From the NCBI RefSeq assembly GCF_031455195.1, contig NZ_JAVDSH010000004.1, positions 400,469 to 464,468 on the forward strand: 64,000 bases of DNA, read 5' to 3'. Positions 56,759-64,000 of this stretch are shown in pieces. The first letter of the stretch is position 1. Every line of letters begins with the position of its first letter. The position numbers were made by a program, and so were the translations under genes. Origin of the DNA: Arthrobacter nitroguajacolicus_D. Its GTDB lineage: Bacteria; Actinomycetota; Actinomycetes; Actinomycetales; Micrococcaceae. The notes under the pieces are model-generated. The model saw nothing but the letters and a program-made list of their open reading frames with translations. It was not told the DNA's origin and made no database searches.

Positions 56759-57118
56759 GTGGACAGGATCACGCTGACCGGCGTCACCGCCGTCGGTTAT
56801 CACGGGGTGTTCGATTTCGAGCGCCGTGACGGCCAGCCTTTCGTGGTGGACGCAGTCCTGCACACGGATTTCACCAAGGCCGCCGAGACTGATGACCTGC
56901 AGTACACGGCGCATTACGGCGAAGTTGCCGAGCTGATCACCAAGCACATCGAGGGTGAACCGCTGAACCTGATCGAGGCCTTGGCCGTCAGGATCGCCGA
57001 GGGCATCCTGGCGAACTACGCCGTTGCGGCCGTCGATGTCACCGTCCACAAGCCCAAGGCGCCTATCGAAGTGCCTTTTGGTGACGTCACTGTCAGCGTC
57101 CACAGGGAGCGATCATGA
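56759..57118 (+). CDS. folB: Dihydroneopterin aldolase
   Basis: The 119-residue enzyme cleaves dihydroneopterin to 6-hydroxymethyl-dihydropterin. Signatures: DRITLTGVTAVGYHGVFDFE with the YHGVF motif, HYGEVAELITKHIEGEPLNL, IEALAVRIAEGIL and VTVHKPKAPI. GTG 56759 is chosen because GGAAAA lies about 8 bases upstream; TTG 56747, right after the folP stop, is the alternative. Its stop overlaps the folK start in ATGA. Confidence 0.94.
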   Translation: MDRITLTGVTAVGYHGVFDFERRDGQPFVVDAVLHTDFTKAAETDDLQYTAHYGEVAELITKHIEGEPLNLIEALAVRIAEGILANYAVAAVDVTVHKPKAPIEVPFGDVTVSVHRERS

Positions 57119-57654
57119 CGTCTGTCTACATCAAGGCCATCCTGGCGCTGGGCAGCAATCTGGGCGAGCGGAACGACACACTCTCCACCGCAGTGGCGGA
57201 CCTCGTGGATCCTCCCGAGGTCAGGTTGCTTGGGGTGTCCCCGGTAGTCCAGACCAAGGCTGTTGGCGGACCGGAAGGCCAACCCGATTTCCTGAACATG
57301 GTCATGGCGGTCGAAACGACGCTCACGCCGTTGGAGCTCCTGAAGCATTGCCATGACGTGGAACAGAAGCATCACCGTGTCCGCGAAGTACGTTGGGGTC
57401 CCAGGACCCTTGACGTGGACATCATTGTCTTCGGCGACCTTGTCAGCGAAGATCCCATCCTCACCATCCCGCATCCGCGGGCAGCCGAGCGTGCTTTCGT
57501 GCTGTACCCGTGGTCCCTGCTGGAACCCCACGCCCGGTTGAACGGCAAGAGCGTGGCTGAACTGGCTGCCGTCGCGGCCGACATGCCGGACATCCGTCGG
57601 TTTGACGGTTTCGGCGACGTCGCCGGCGTGCCCGCCACGGGCGCGTTGGAGTAG
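57115..57654 (+). CDS. folK: 6-hydroxymethyl-7,8-dihydropterin pyrophosphokinase
   Basis: The 179-residue enzyme activates hydroxymethyl-dihydropterin with ATP for folP. Signatures: AILALGSNLGERNDTLSTAV, VQTKAVGGPEGQPDFLNMV and the HPPK motif RVREVRWGPRTLDVDIIVFG with its ATP- and Mg-binding residues, then IPHPRAAERAFVLYPW. It overlaps folB by 4 bp. DUF3180 starts 2 bp after its stop, so the operon probably continues. Confidence 0.95.
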   Translation: MTSVYIKAILALGSNLGERNDTLSTAVADLVDPPEVRLLGVSPVVQTKAVGGPEGQPDFLNMVMAVETTLTPLELLKHCHDVEQKHHRVREVRWGPRTLDVDIIVFGDLVSEDPILTIPHPRAAERAFVLYPWSLLEPHARLNGKSVAELAAVAADMPDIRRFDGFGDVAGVPATGALE

Positions 57655-57656
57655 CC

Positions 57657-58175
57657 ATGAAAGCAATGCGCCCCGTCGTCCTGCTGCTTATCGCCGTTGT
57701 CGCTGCCGTCATTGCCTGGCTGGCTACGATGGCTACCAACCGTTTCAGCATGGCTACGCCGGTCCTTCCTGAATCTGCCCTGATCACCATGGGCGTCATC
57801 GCCGGGCTCACCCTCATCATGGGTATCCGGGTGTTGCGCTGGCGGAACGGCAAGAAGAAGAACATGCTGAACCCGATCCTGGCTGCGAGGACGTTGATCC
57901 TGGCCCAGGCTTGCGCGTATGCCGGGACACTCCTCCTGGGTTGGCACGCAGGTATTTCGATTGACCTCCTTAGGGTCAGCCTCCGAAGCGGCGAGGGCAT
58001 CCTCTGGAACGCTTTGCTCATGGGTGGCGGCGGAGTGGCGATGGTGGTGGTGGGGATCGTGGTTGAGCGGTTCTGCCGGATACCGCCGGAGGACTTTGAG
58101 GGCGGCACCCCCGGCCCGGACACGCGCCGCGGCGAGACCAAGGGTGAGGGCGAATATGCCTACCGCGGCGATTGA
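57657..58175 (+). CDS. DUF3180 membrane protein
   Basis: The 172-residue protein has four membrane segments (VVLLLIAVVAAVIAWLATMA; ALITMGVIAGLTLIMGIRVL; ARTLILAQACAYAGTLLLGW; ALLMGGGGVAMVVVGIVVER) and a charged tail. It belongs to DUF3180, a conserved actinobacterial family found directly after folK; function unknown. It begins 2 bp after folK and overlaps the next gene by 20 bp. Confidence 0.88.
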   Translation: MKAMRPVVLLLIAVVAAVIAWLATMATNRFSMATPVLPESALITMGVIAGLTLIMGIRVLRWRNGKKKNMLNPILAARTLILAQACAYAGTLLLGWHAGISIDLLRVSLRSGEGILWNALLMGGGGVAMVVVGIVVERFCRIPPEDFEGGTPGPDTRRGETKGEGEYAYRGD

Positions 58176-58668
58176 TCCTCCGGGCGTCCAATGGCTCAGG
58201 GTCTCGCCGAAGTACGTCACGGTTCGCTTGGTGGAGTGGGCCATCGGCAATGTGCTGTTGTTGGTGATCCTCAGTTTGCCGCTCCTTTGTGTGCTTCTTG
58301 GGTGGTGGCGCTGGCCGCCGTTGTGGCTTGCCGTCACGGTTCCAGCGGTCGTGCTGGTCCTGGCACTGTGGCGCCTGGTGCTGATCCCGCGGCAGGTGCG
58401 TGCCATCGGCTATGCGGAACGCGACGACGACCTCCTTATTCGGCGCGGCATTTTCTTCCAGCGCACCATGGTGGTCCCTTATGGCCGAATGCAATATGTT
58501 GACGTCGCCGTTGGGCCCGTGGAGCGCAGCCTGGGGCTGTGCACGTTGAAGCTTCACACCGCATCTGCCGGAACCAACGCGCACTTGCCAGGACTTCCGG
58601 CGGAGGAAGGCGCGCGACTCCGCGAGCAACTGTCGGCCCGCGGAGAAGCCCGGCTGGCCGGGCTGTGA
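58156..58668 (+). CDS. bPH2 domain membrane protein (YdbS-like)
   Basis: The 170-residue protein has two membrane helices (IGNVLLLVILSLPLLCVLLG; LWLAVTVPAVVLVLALWRLV) followed by a bPH2 domain (about 75-150; RAIGYAERDDDLLIRRGIFF, VVPYGRMQYVDVAVGPVERS). This is YdbS; the partner YdbT-like gene follows. In Bacillus, YdbS/YdbT-like proteins give resistance to bacteriocins such as amylocyclicin; here the role is unknown. GAGGG precedes the ATG, which lies inside DUF3180. Its stop overlaps an upstream GTG of the next gene. Confidence 0.87.
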   Translation: MPTAAIDPPGVQWLRVSPKYVTVRLVEWAIGNVLLLVILSLPLLCVLLGWWRWPPLWLAVTVPAVVLVLALWRLVLIPRQVRAIGYAERDDDLLIRRGIFFQRTMVVPYGRMQYVDVAVGPVERSLGLCTLKLHTASAGTNAHLPGLPAEEGARLREQLSARGEARLAGL

Positions 58669-58688
58669 GCCCGGAGGGAAACGCGGCT

Positions 58689-60230
58689 GTGAGCCTCCGG
58701 GATGAAACCGTCGACGGCGTCTGGCGGCGGGTCCACCCGGCGTCGCCGTTCGTTCGCGGCTGGGTGGCGCTGGCCGCCGTCGGATACTTCTTTGGCCGTG
58801 ACGCTTTCGAGCGCGTCCTGCAGGGCCGGGAATTCGTGGATCCCAACCTCAACAGCCGGGCCCCGTGGCTGCTTGCCGGTGGAGCTGTGCTCCTGCTGCT
58901 GACCGTTGGCGGTTTTATCCTCAGTTGGTACTTCACGCGCTATCAAGTGGCTGAGGGCTATGTCCGTGTGAACACGGGTTTCCTTTTTAAGCAGCAACGA
59001 CAGGCCCGCCTGGACCGCGTCCAGGCCATTGACATTGTCCAGCCGCTGCTGGCGCGGATCTTCGGCCTCGCTGAACTCAAGTTCGAAGTGGCCGACGCCG
59101 GCGAGTCGGCTGTGCGGCTGGCGTACCTTCCGCTTGACCAAGCCAAGCAACTGCGCGCAACCATCCTCGCACGGGCGGCGGGCGTGGTCAGCGGCCCGGA
59201 AGCGGCCGGGGAGGAAGTGCCTGAGGCGCCCGAGCATGTGGTGTTGTCGGTACCACCGGGGCGGCTCATCGGGTCCCTTCTTTTGAGTGAGCAAACCGTG
59301 GGTATCCTGCTGGGCGCGGCCGCCGTGGTGGGTGTTTCTGTCCTCATGGACAACCAGGCAATTTACCTGGCGTTGATCCCCGCCATCCTGGGCATCGGAG
59401 CCGCGTATTGGAGTTCGTTCAATAAGGGCTATAACTTCACTGCAGCGATCTCACCGGACGGCATCCGGCTTCGGTACGGGTTGCTGGACACCCAGGCGCA
59501 GACGCTCCCACCCGGTCGCATCCAGGCCGTTATGGTCGCCCAGCCCCCGATCTGGAGGATCTTCGGCTGGTACCGGATGCACGTCAACGTGGCCGGCTAC
59601 GGCGCCGCGGGTACCGAAGGTGCTGCCCGGACCATGTTGTTGCCCGTTGGGTTGAAGCCCGACGTCATGCGGATGATGTCGTTGGTGCTGCCTGATCCTG
59701 GCGTGGACGATCCCGAAAGGGTGTTCACTGCGGGGTTGACGGGGCTCGCCGCGGGAGGCCGTTCGGCTGGCCCAAGCGACGACGGCTTCGTGGTGACCCC
59801 GCGCCGAGCACGCTTGCTGGCACCACTGGGTTGGCGACGCAATGGTTTCTTCGCCACCAGGACCGCCCTGCTGATCCGCTCCGGCCGCTGGTGGCGCACG
59901 CTGGTGGTTGTTCCGCATCAGCGGACACAGTCGATGGCCCTGCATCAAGGCCCTTTGGCCCGGCGCTTCCGGGTGGCCGACCTGGTGCTCCACACAACGG
60001 CCGGACCGGTTTCGCCCAGGGTTTTCCAAGCCGGGGTAGAGCAAGCCGTTGAACTGTTCGACCAACAGGCGGCGCGGGCCCGGGAGGCCCGGAAGCGGCA
60101 AACCAGCGAACAATGGCTGGCACAGGTAGCCCCGCAGGCCCCGGAAGTCGCAGCCACCGCGCAGCCACAGTTGGGGCACTCAGAGCAATTCCCATCGCCA
60201 CTACAACAGGAGGACCGCCAGGATGGCTAG
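58689..60230 (+). CDS. bPH2 domain membrane protein (YdbT-like)
   Basis: The 513-residue protein has membrane segments near 18-40, 60-82 and 195-240 and multiple bPH2 domains: VAEGYVRVNTGFLFKQQRQA, LDRVQAIDIVQPLLARIFGL for the first, and GLLDTQAQTLPPGRIQAVMV for the second, with a third around AFFATRTALLIRSGRWWRTL-like sequence. It pairs with YdbS upstream and is likely its partner in the membrane. GTG 58689 with GGAGGG upstream is chosen; GTG 58665 overlaps the previous stop and is an alternative. The last 60 residues are Gln-rich and disordered. Confidence 0.86.
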   Translation: MSLRDETVDGVWRRVHPASPFVRGWVALAAVGYFFGRDAFERVLQGREFVDPNLNSRAPWLLAGGAVLLLLTVGGFILSWYFTRYQVAEGYVRVNTGFLFKQQRQARLDRVQAIDIVQPLLARIFGLAELKFEVADAGESAVRLAYLPLDQAKQLRATILARAAGVVSGPEAAGEEVPEAPEHVVLSVPPGRLIGSLLLSEQTVGILLGAAAVVGVSVLMDNQAIYLALIPAILGIGAAYWSSFNKGYNFTAAISPDGIRLRYGLLDTQAQTLPPGRIQAVMVAQPPIWRIFGWYRMHVNVAGYGAAGTEGAARTMLLPVGLKPDVMRMMSLVLPDPGVDDPERVFTAGLTGLAAGGRSAGPSDDGFVVTPRRARLLAPLGWRRNGFFATRTALLIRSGRWWRTLVVVPHQRTQSMALHQGPLARRFRVADLVLHTTAGPVSPRVFQAGVEQAVELFDQQAARAREARKRQTSEQWLAQVAPQAPEVAATAQPQLGHSEQFPSPLQQEDRQDG

Positions 60231-61131
60231 GCCAGGACGACTCGGAGTCGGGATCATTGGCGCCGGGAAGGTGGGCGCAGTGCTTGGTGCGGCCTTGCGC
60301 GCCGCCGAGCACGCCGTCGTCGGGGTTTCCGCGGTGTCCGAGGCGAGCCGCGAGCGTGCCGAAAACCTGCTGCCCGGCGTCCCGATCCTGGAAATCCAGG
60401 ACATCGTGGAGCGCTCGGAGCTGGTGCTGCTGGCCGTCCCGGACGATGCCCTGGGTGAGTTGGTTGGGGGACTGGCCAAGCTCGGCGCCTGGCAGCCCGG
60501 CCAACTGGTTGCGCACACCTCGGGCCGGTTCGGCGTCGGAATCCTCAACCCGGTCCGCGCGGCCGGCGCGATTCCGCTGGCCCTCCACCCCGCTATGACC
60601 TTCACGGGCATGAGCCTGGACCTGACCCGCCTCATGGATTGCACGTTCGGTGTGACCGCGGACGCTGCGATGCTGCCGATCGCCCAGGCACTGGTAGTGG
60701 AGATGGGTGCCGAGCCGGTGGTCATTGCCGAAGGTGATCGCACGCTCTATCACGCTTCCCTCGCGCACAGCTCCAATCACATGGTGACGTTGGTGGCGCA
60801 GGCGTCGCAGATGCTGCGGGAGATCGGCGTCGAAAACCCTGAGTCCATGCTGGGCCCGTTGCTGCGCGCGACCCTGGAGAACGCACTTGCCTCCGGCGAA
60901 TCAGCGTTGACCGGACCGGTGGCGCGTGGGGATGTAGGTACCGTTTCCGCGCACGCCCAGGCGCTGAAGGAATACGACGGCGGCGCCGGCGGCGATGTCC
61001 TTGCCGCCTACCAGGCCATGGCGCAGGCTACCGCGCGCCGTGCAGTGAACCGCGGATTGCTGCGCCCGGAACAACTGAACGACATCAGCAAGGCTTTGGG
61101 CGAGGAGCCCGGGGCGTTGGAAGGAAACTGA
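60223..61131 (+). CDS. Rossmann-fold protein with DUF2520 domain
   Basis: The 302-residue protein has an N-terminal Rossmann domain (LGVGIIGAGKVGAVLGAALR, LVLLAVPDDALGELVGGLAK) and a C-terminal all-helical DUF2520 domain (about 150-285; SLAHSSNHMVTLVAQASQML). The arrangement is like ketopantoate or 6-phosphogluconate reductases. It overlaps the previous gene by 8 bp, has GGAGG upstream, and is followed 5 bp later by panC. It is a candidate for a dehydrogenase linked to pantothenate synthesis, but this is not established. Confidence 0.88.
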   Translation: MARPGRLGVGIIGAGKVGAVLGAALRAAEHAVVGVSAVSEASRERAENLLPGVPILEIQDIVERSELVLLAVPDDALGELVGGLAKLGAWQPGQLVAHTSGRFGVGILNPVRAAGAIPLALHPAMTFTGMSLDLTRLMDCTFGVTADAAMLPIAQALVVEMGAEPVVIAEGDRTLYHASLAHSSNHMVTLVAQASQMLREIGVENPESMLGPLLRATLENALASGESALTGPVARGDVGTVSAHAQALKEYDGGAGGDVLAAYQAMAQATARRAVNRGLLRPEQLNDISKALGEEPGALEGN

Positions 61132-61136
61132 ACAGC

Positions 61137-62039
61137 ATGGCCATCAAACTCGTAACCACCGCGGCCCAGCTTCGTGCCGAAAGCGCCAGGCTCCTGGCAG
61201 CCAAAGGCGGGAATTCGCAGGGACTGGTGCCCACCATGGGTGCCCTCCACTCCGGTCACGCCGCTCTTGCCCGGACCGCCGTTGCCGAGAACGACGTCGT
61301 GGTTGCCACGATCTTTGTGAACCCGCTGCAGTTCGGTGACGCCGTTGATCTGGACCGTTACCCCCGCACGCTCGACGCAGACTTGGCCCTGCTCGACGCA
61401 GAAGGCGTTGACCTGGTCTTCGCGCCCTCAGTTGACGAGGTGTACCCGGGCGGACAGCCATTGGTGCGGGTTACTTCCGGCCCGCTCGGCGACAAATGGG
61501 AGGGCGCCTCGCGCCCCGGCCACTTCGACGGTGCCCTCACCGTGGTGGCCAAACTGCTGCACTACGGACTTCCCGGAGGGGCTTCAGCTGACGGCACGAC
61601 GGCGGCCTACCGGGCTTACTTTGGCCAGAAGGACGCGCAGCAGTTGGCTCTGGTTAAGCGCATGGTCGCGGACCTGAACTTCCCCGTGGAGATCGTCCCG
61701 GTGCCCATCGTCCGCAGTGAGGACGGTCTGGCATTGTCGAGCCGGAACCGGTTCCTTTCGGATGAAGAGCGCGAAGCTGCACTGGTGCTGTCGCGGGCAC
61801 TGCGCCTTATCGAGTCCCGCGCAAACGCCCACGAACCGCTGGACCTGGACTCCGCCGTCGAGCTTGTCGAGTCCCAGCCGCTGGTGGAACTGGACTATTT
61901 CGACGTCGTGGATCCCACCACGCTGGAACCGCTGGCGGAGAACTGCAAAGAGACTCCGTTCCGCGGCGAGGGTTTGGCGATCATCGCAGCCAAGGTAGGT
62001 CCGGTGCGGCTCATCGACAACGCACCATTGTTTTCCTAG
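61137..62039 (+). CDS. panC: Pantoate-beta-alanine ligase (pantothenate synthetase)
   Basis: The 300-residue enzyme joins pantoate and beta-alanine in pantothenate and CoA synthesis. Signatures: GLVPTMGALHSGHAALARTA (H-x-G-H), FVNPLQFGDAVDLDRYPRTL, GALTVVAKLLHYGLP, FGQKDAQQLALVKRMVADLN and ALSSRNRFLSDEER with the K-M-S-x-S-like loop. AAGGAAAC precedes the ATG. It is the last gene of a tight run from ftsH. Confidence 0.95.
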   Translation: MAIKLVTTAAQLRAESARLLAAKGGNSQGLVPTMGALHSGHAALARTAVAENDVVVATIFVNPLQFGDAVDLDRYPRTLDADLALLDAEGVDLVFAPSVDEVYPGGQPLVRVTSGPLGDKWEGASRPGHFDGALTVVAKLLHYGLPGGASADGTTAAYRAYFGQKDAQQLALVKRMVADLNFPVEIVPVPIVRSEDGLALSSRNRFLSDEEREAALVLSRALRLIESRANAHEPLDLDSAVELVESQPLVELDYFDVVDPTTLEPLAENCKETPFRGEGLAIIAAKVGPVRLIDNAPLFS

Positions 62040-62145
62040 CGTTTGGAAATTTCCTACTGACGGGAATTCGGTGGGCGCTTAGACTGTTCTAGTCTTCACC
62101 GGCATCGATCGCCGGCCACCAAAAACCACACCTTGGGGAATCCTC

Positions 62146-63654
62146 ATGTCTACCGACGTCTCGTCCGACGCCAACGGCAAGCCCGAATCCGGCGCGCCCA
62201 CCTCCGGCGGTGTCACCGCCACGGAGGCTCCGCACCAGCAGGCTCCTGAAGCCCAGGCCCCAGCGTCTGGAAAGATGTCCCGCGAGTCGGTCACCGTCAT
62301 CGTGACCTTGCTGGTGGCCACGTTCGTCGTGATCCTCAACGAGACCATCATGAACGTCGCCCTGCAACGCCTCATGACGGATCTCCAGGTGAGCGCCTCC
62401 ACGGTGCAGTGGCTGGCCACTGGCTTCATGCTGACCATGGCCGTAGTCATTCCCACCACCGGTTTCATCCTGCAGCGGATGAGTACGCGTGGGGCGTTCA
62501 TGCTGGCCATGGGTCTGTTCAGTGGAGGCACCTTGCTGGCCGCTTTGGCGCCAGGATTCCTTGTGCTCCTGCTGGCGCGAATCGTCCAGGCAGGTGGAAC
62601 GGCCATCATGCTGCCGCTGCTGATGACCACCATCCTGACCCTGGTCCCCATGTCCAAGCGTGGTGCCGTCATGGGTAACGTCAGCATCGCCATCTCGGTG
62701 GCCCCGGCCATGGGCCCCACGGTCTCCGGAATCATCCTGGACAACTTCTCGTGGCGCTTCATGTTCGTGTTCGTGCTGCCGGTCGCTTTGGCTGCCTTCG
62801 CGATCGGTGCCAAGTACCTCACGAACGTGGGCGAGCGTGGAAAGACCACCCTGGACGTCTTCTCCGTGATACTCACCGTGCCTGCCTTCGGTGGCTTGGT
62901 GTACGGTCTGAGCCAGATCGGTGGCGCAGACGCCGGGATTGTTCCTGTCATCGCTTTGGTGGTCGGGCTCCTCTGCCTGGCGCTGTTCGTCTACCGCCAG
63001 CTCAAGCTCCAGAAGTCAGACTCTCCTCTGCTGGACCTCCGTGCTTTCAAGTTCCGCATGTTCACCGTGTCGACGCTGTTGATGGTGGTTGCGATGATGG
63101 CACTCTTCGGTGGCGTGATCCTGTTGCCGCTGTACCTGCAGAACACGCTTCACCTGCAGCCACTGGAAACCGGGCTGGCGCTCCTGCCGGGCGGGTTGGC
63201 CATGGGCTTGCTGGGCCCGGTCATCGGGCGGATCTTCGACAAAGTCGGACCCCTGCCCCTCACTCTTTCAGGTTCCATCCTCATGGTCCTCACCCTCTGG
63301 CAGTTCTCCCGCCTGGATGAAGCCAGCGCCCTGGGGTGGGTCATTGCCCTCCACGTCACCCTGAGCCTGGGCCTGGCACTGCTCTTTACGCCCGCGTTCA
63401 CCACTGGCCTGAACCCGCTGCCCCCGCACCTCTACTCCCACGGCTCAGCGATCATCAGCACGGCCCAGCAGGTTTCGGGTGCGGCCGGCACGGCGCTGCT
63501 CGTCTCCATCTACGCCGTTGTTTCCGCATCGTCCGGACTGGTGGCCGGCATGCACGCAGCCTTCCTGGCCGCGACCGTCATAGCCATAGCCGCAGTAGTC
63601 CTCGGCGCCATGATGCGTAAGACCGAAGGCGCCGCCGGCCACGGGGGCCACTGA
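62146..63654 (+). CDS. MFS drug exporter, DHA2 family (EmrB/QacA-like)
   Basis: The 502-residue protein has about fourteen membrane segments and the DHA2 motifs: NETIMNVALQRLMTDLQVSA in helix 1 (motif D1-like), STVQWLATGFMLTMAVVIPT, and the antiporter motif APAMGPTVSGIILDNFSWRF in helix 5. The first 45 residues are disordered. It should export hydrophobic compounds or drugs by proton antiport. GGGGAATCC precedes the ATG. It has its own promoter region of 106 bp after panC and is not in that operon. Confidence 0.92.
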   Translation: MSTDVSSDANGKPESGAPTSGGVTATEAPHQQAPEAQAPASGKMSRESVTVIVTLLVATFVVILNETIMNVALQRLMTDLQVSASTVQWLATGFMLTMAVVIPTTGFILQRMSTRGAFMLAMGLFSGGTLLAALAPGFLVLLLARIVQAGGTAIMLPLLMTTILTLVPMSKRGAVMGNVSIAISVAPAMGPTVSGIILDNFSWRFMFVFVLPVALAAFAIGAKYLTNVGERGKTTLDVFSVILTVPAFGGLVYGLSQIGGADAGIVPVIALVVGLLCLALFVYRQLKLQKSDSPLLDLRAFKFRMFTVSTLLMVVAMMALFGGVILLPLYLQNTLHLQPLETGLALLPGGLAMGLLGPVIGRIFDKVGPLPLTLSGSILMVLTLWQFSRLDEASALGWVIALHVTLSLGLALLFTPAFTTGLNPLPPHLYSHGSAIISTAQQVSGAAGTALLVSIYAVVSASSGLVAGMHAAFLAATVIAIAAVVLGAMMRKTEGAAGHGGH

Positions 63655-63662
63655 CCCTCCCT

Positions 63663-63762
63663 CACCTCCCGGAGTCTTCAGGCCGACGCTCTCTCACTTC
63701 CCGGGGTCTTCAGGCCGACGCTCTCTCACTTCCCGGCCCATTCCAAGCAACGCTCTCTCACC
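63663..63762. repeat. 32-bp tandem repeats after the DHA2 gene
   Basis: Three units begin with CACYTCCCGG at 63663, 63695 and 63727, each 32 bp apart and each ending in CGCTCTCT; a fourth partial unit starts at 63759. Units 1 and 2 also share GTCTTCAGGCCGA. The copies are non-coding and lie directly after the gene. Confidence 0.9.
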
Positions 63763-63879
63763 TCGGTGCGGGAGCGTTGCTGGTTTTCCGGGTGGTGCAC
63801 GACCCGCATCTCTTACCTTCCAGGTGCTCTCTTACGTCCAGGGGTCTTCGGAACTTCTCACTTTTTCGTCGGGCGTGAG

Positions 63880-64000
63880 GTGTGACGGGGTTCACTGTGC
63901 GGTGATTTGGGGGTTGGGGTGGTTTTTGGGGTGTTGGTGGGGTTGTTTTCCGGGTGTTTGCGGGGTTTTTGGGTGGTGTTGGGGTGGATTTGGTTCGGGG
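63880..64000. repeat. G/T-rich low-complexity tract at the right end
   Basis: About 120 bases of the plus strand are almost entirely G and T (GGGGTTGGGG-like runs, few A or C), ending at the window edge. No reading frame is convincing. Similar tracts flank some DUF222/HNH endonuclease genes in this bacterial group, so such a gene may begin beyond the edge; that is inference. Confidence 0.65.

Noticed and set aside
63663..63762. CRISPR array
   Set aside because: The 32-bp units are directly adjacent with no spacers and no cas genes are present.

Overview
The window is a 64 kb stretch of high-GC actinobacterial chromosome. Gene density, frequent GTG/TTG starts, ATGA/GTGA overlaps, the order tilS-hpt-ftsH-folE-folP-folB-folK and the DUF3180/bPH2/DUF2520/panC block all point to Micrococcaceae, most likely Arthrobacter or Paenarthrobacter. 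This placement is inference from gene content. I see no tRNA, rRNA, CRISPR array, prophage or intact insertion sequence.

Left part (1-7 kb): small accessory genes (YdeI-like protein, MFS exporter with its divergent HTH regulator, a DHFR-fold reductase with a STAS-like partner, a lipoprotein). A decayed stretch at 5.3-6.4 kb holds a broken GNAT acetyltransferase between two copies of a palindrome; a DJ-1/PfpI stress protein follows. From 7.3 to 23.6 kb come mostly core or metabolic genes: a GH25 lysozyme with SLH-like repeats, uracil permease divergent from a RutE-like reductase, phosphoglucomutase, an SDR, a DUF4190 protein, a POT peptide transporter, a coupled amidase/peptidase E pair, rhodanese and prephenate dehydratase, a lipid kinase, seryl-tRNA synthetase and a HAD phosphatase.

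From 23.7 to 27.9 kb there is a HelR-type RNA polymerase-recycling helicase preceded by a near-perfect rifamycin-associated element, then a GAF-ANTAR regulator divergent from a SigB/SigF-type sigma factor. From 27.9 to 39.5 kb lies the most striking locus: a heptose-type pathway in a Gram-positive setting, with GmhA, GmhB, two HldE-like kinase/nucleotidyltransferase fusions, three GT9 heptosyltransferase homologues, two further glycosyltransferases, an SDR and an epimerase-like protein. Six of these genes are chained by five consecutive 4-nt start/stop overlaps.

From 39.5 to 47.3 kb: a FUSC-family membrane protein, a three-gene envelope-stress-like operon (DUF3618/holin-X type), a SatD-like HTH protein, a four-gene WXG-domain (type VII secretion style) operon, and inorganic pyrophosphatase. 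From 47.5 to 62 kb runs the conserved PBP4-metalloprotease-tilS-hpt-ftsH-fol-panC arm, interrupted by a C39-like lipoprotein gene. A DHA2 drug exporter, 32-bp tandem repeats and a strongly G/T-biased tract close the window.

Regulatory observations of note: an 18-bp TAGTAA-N6-TTACTA-like palindrome upstream of three stress-type loci; a small hairpin between the ftsH Shine-Dalgarno and ATG that would restore normal spacing; and a 9-bp inverted repeat covering the Shine-Dalgarno of the second HldE gene.
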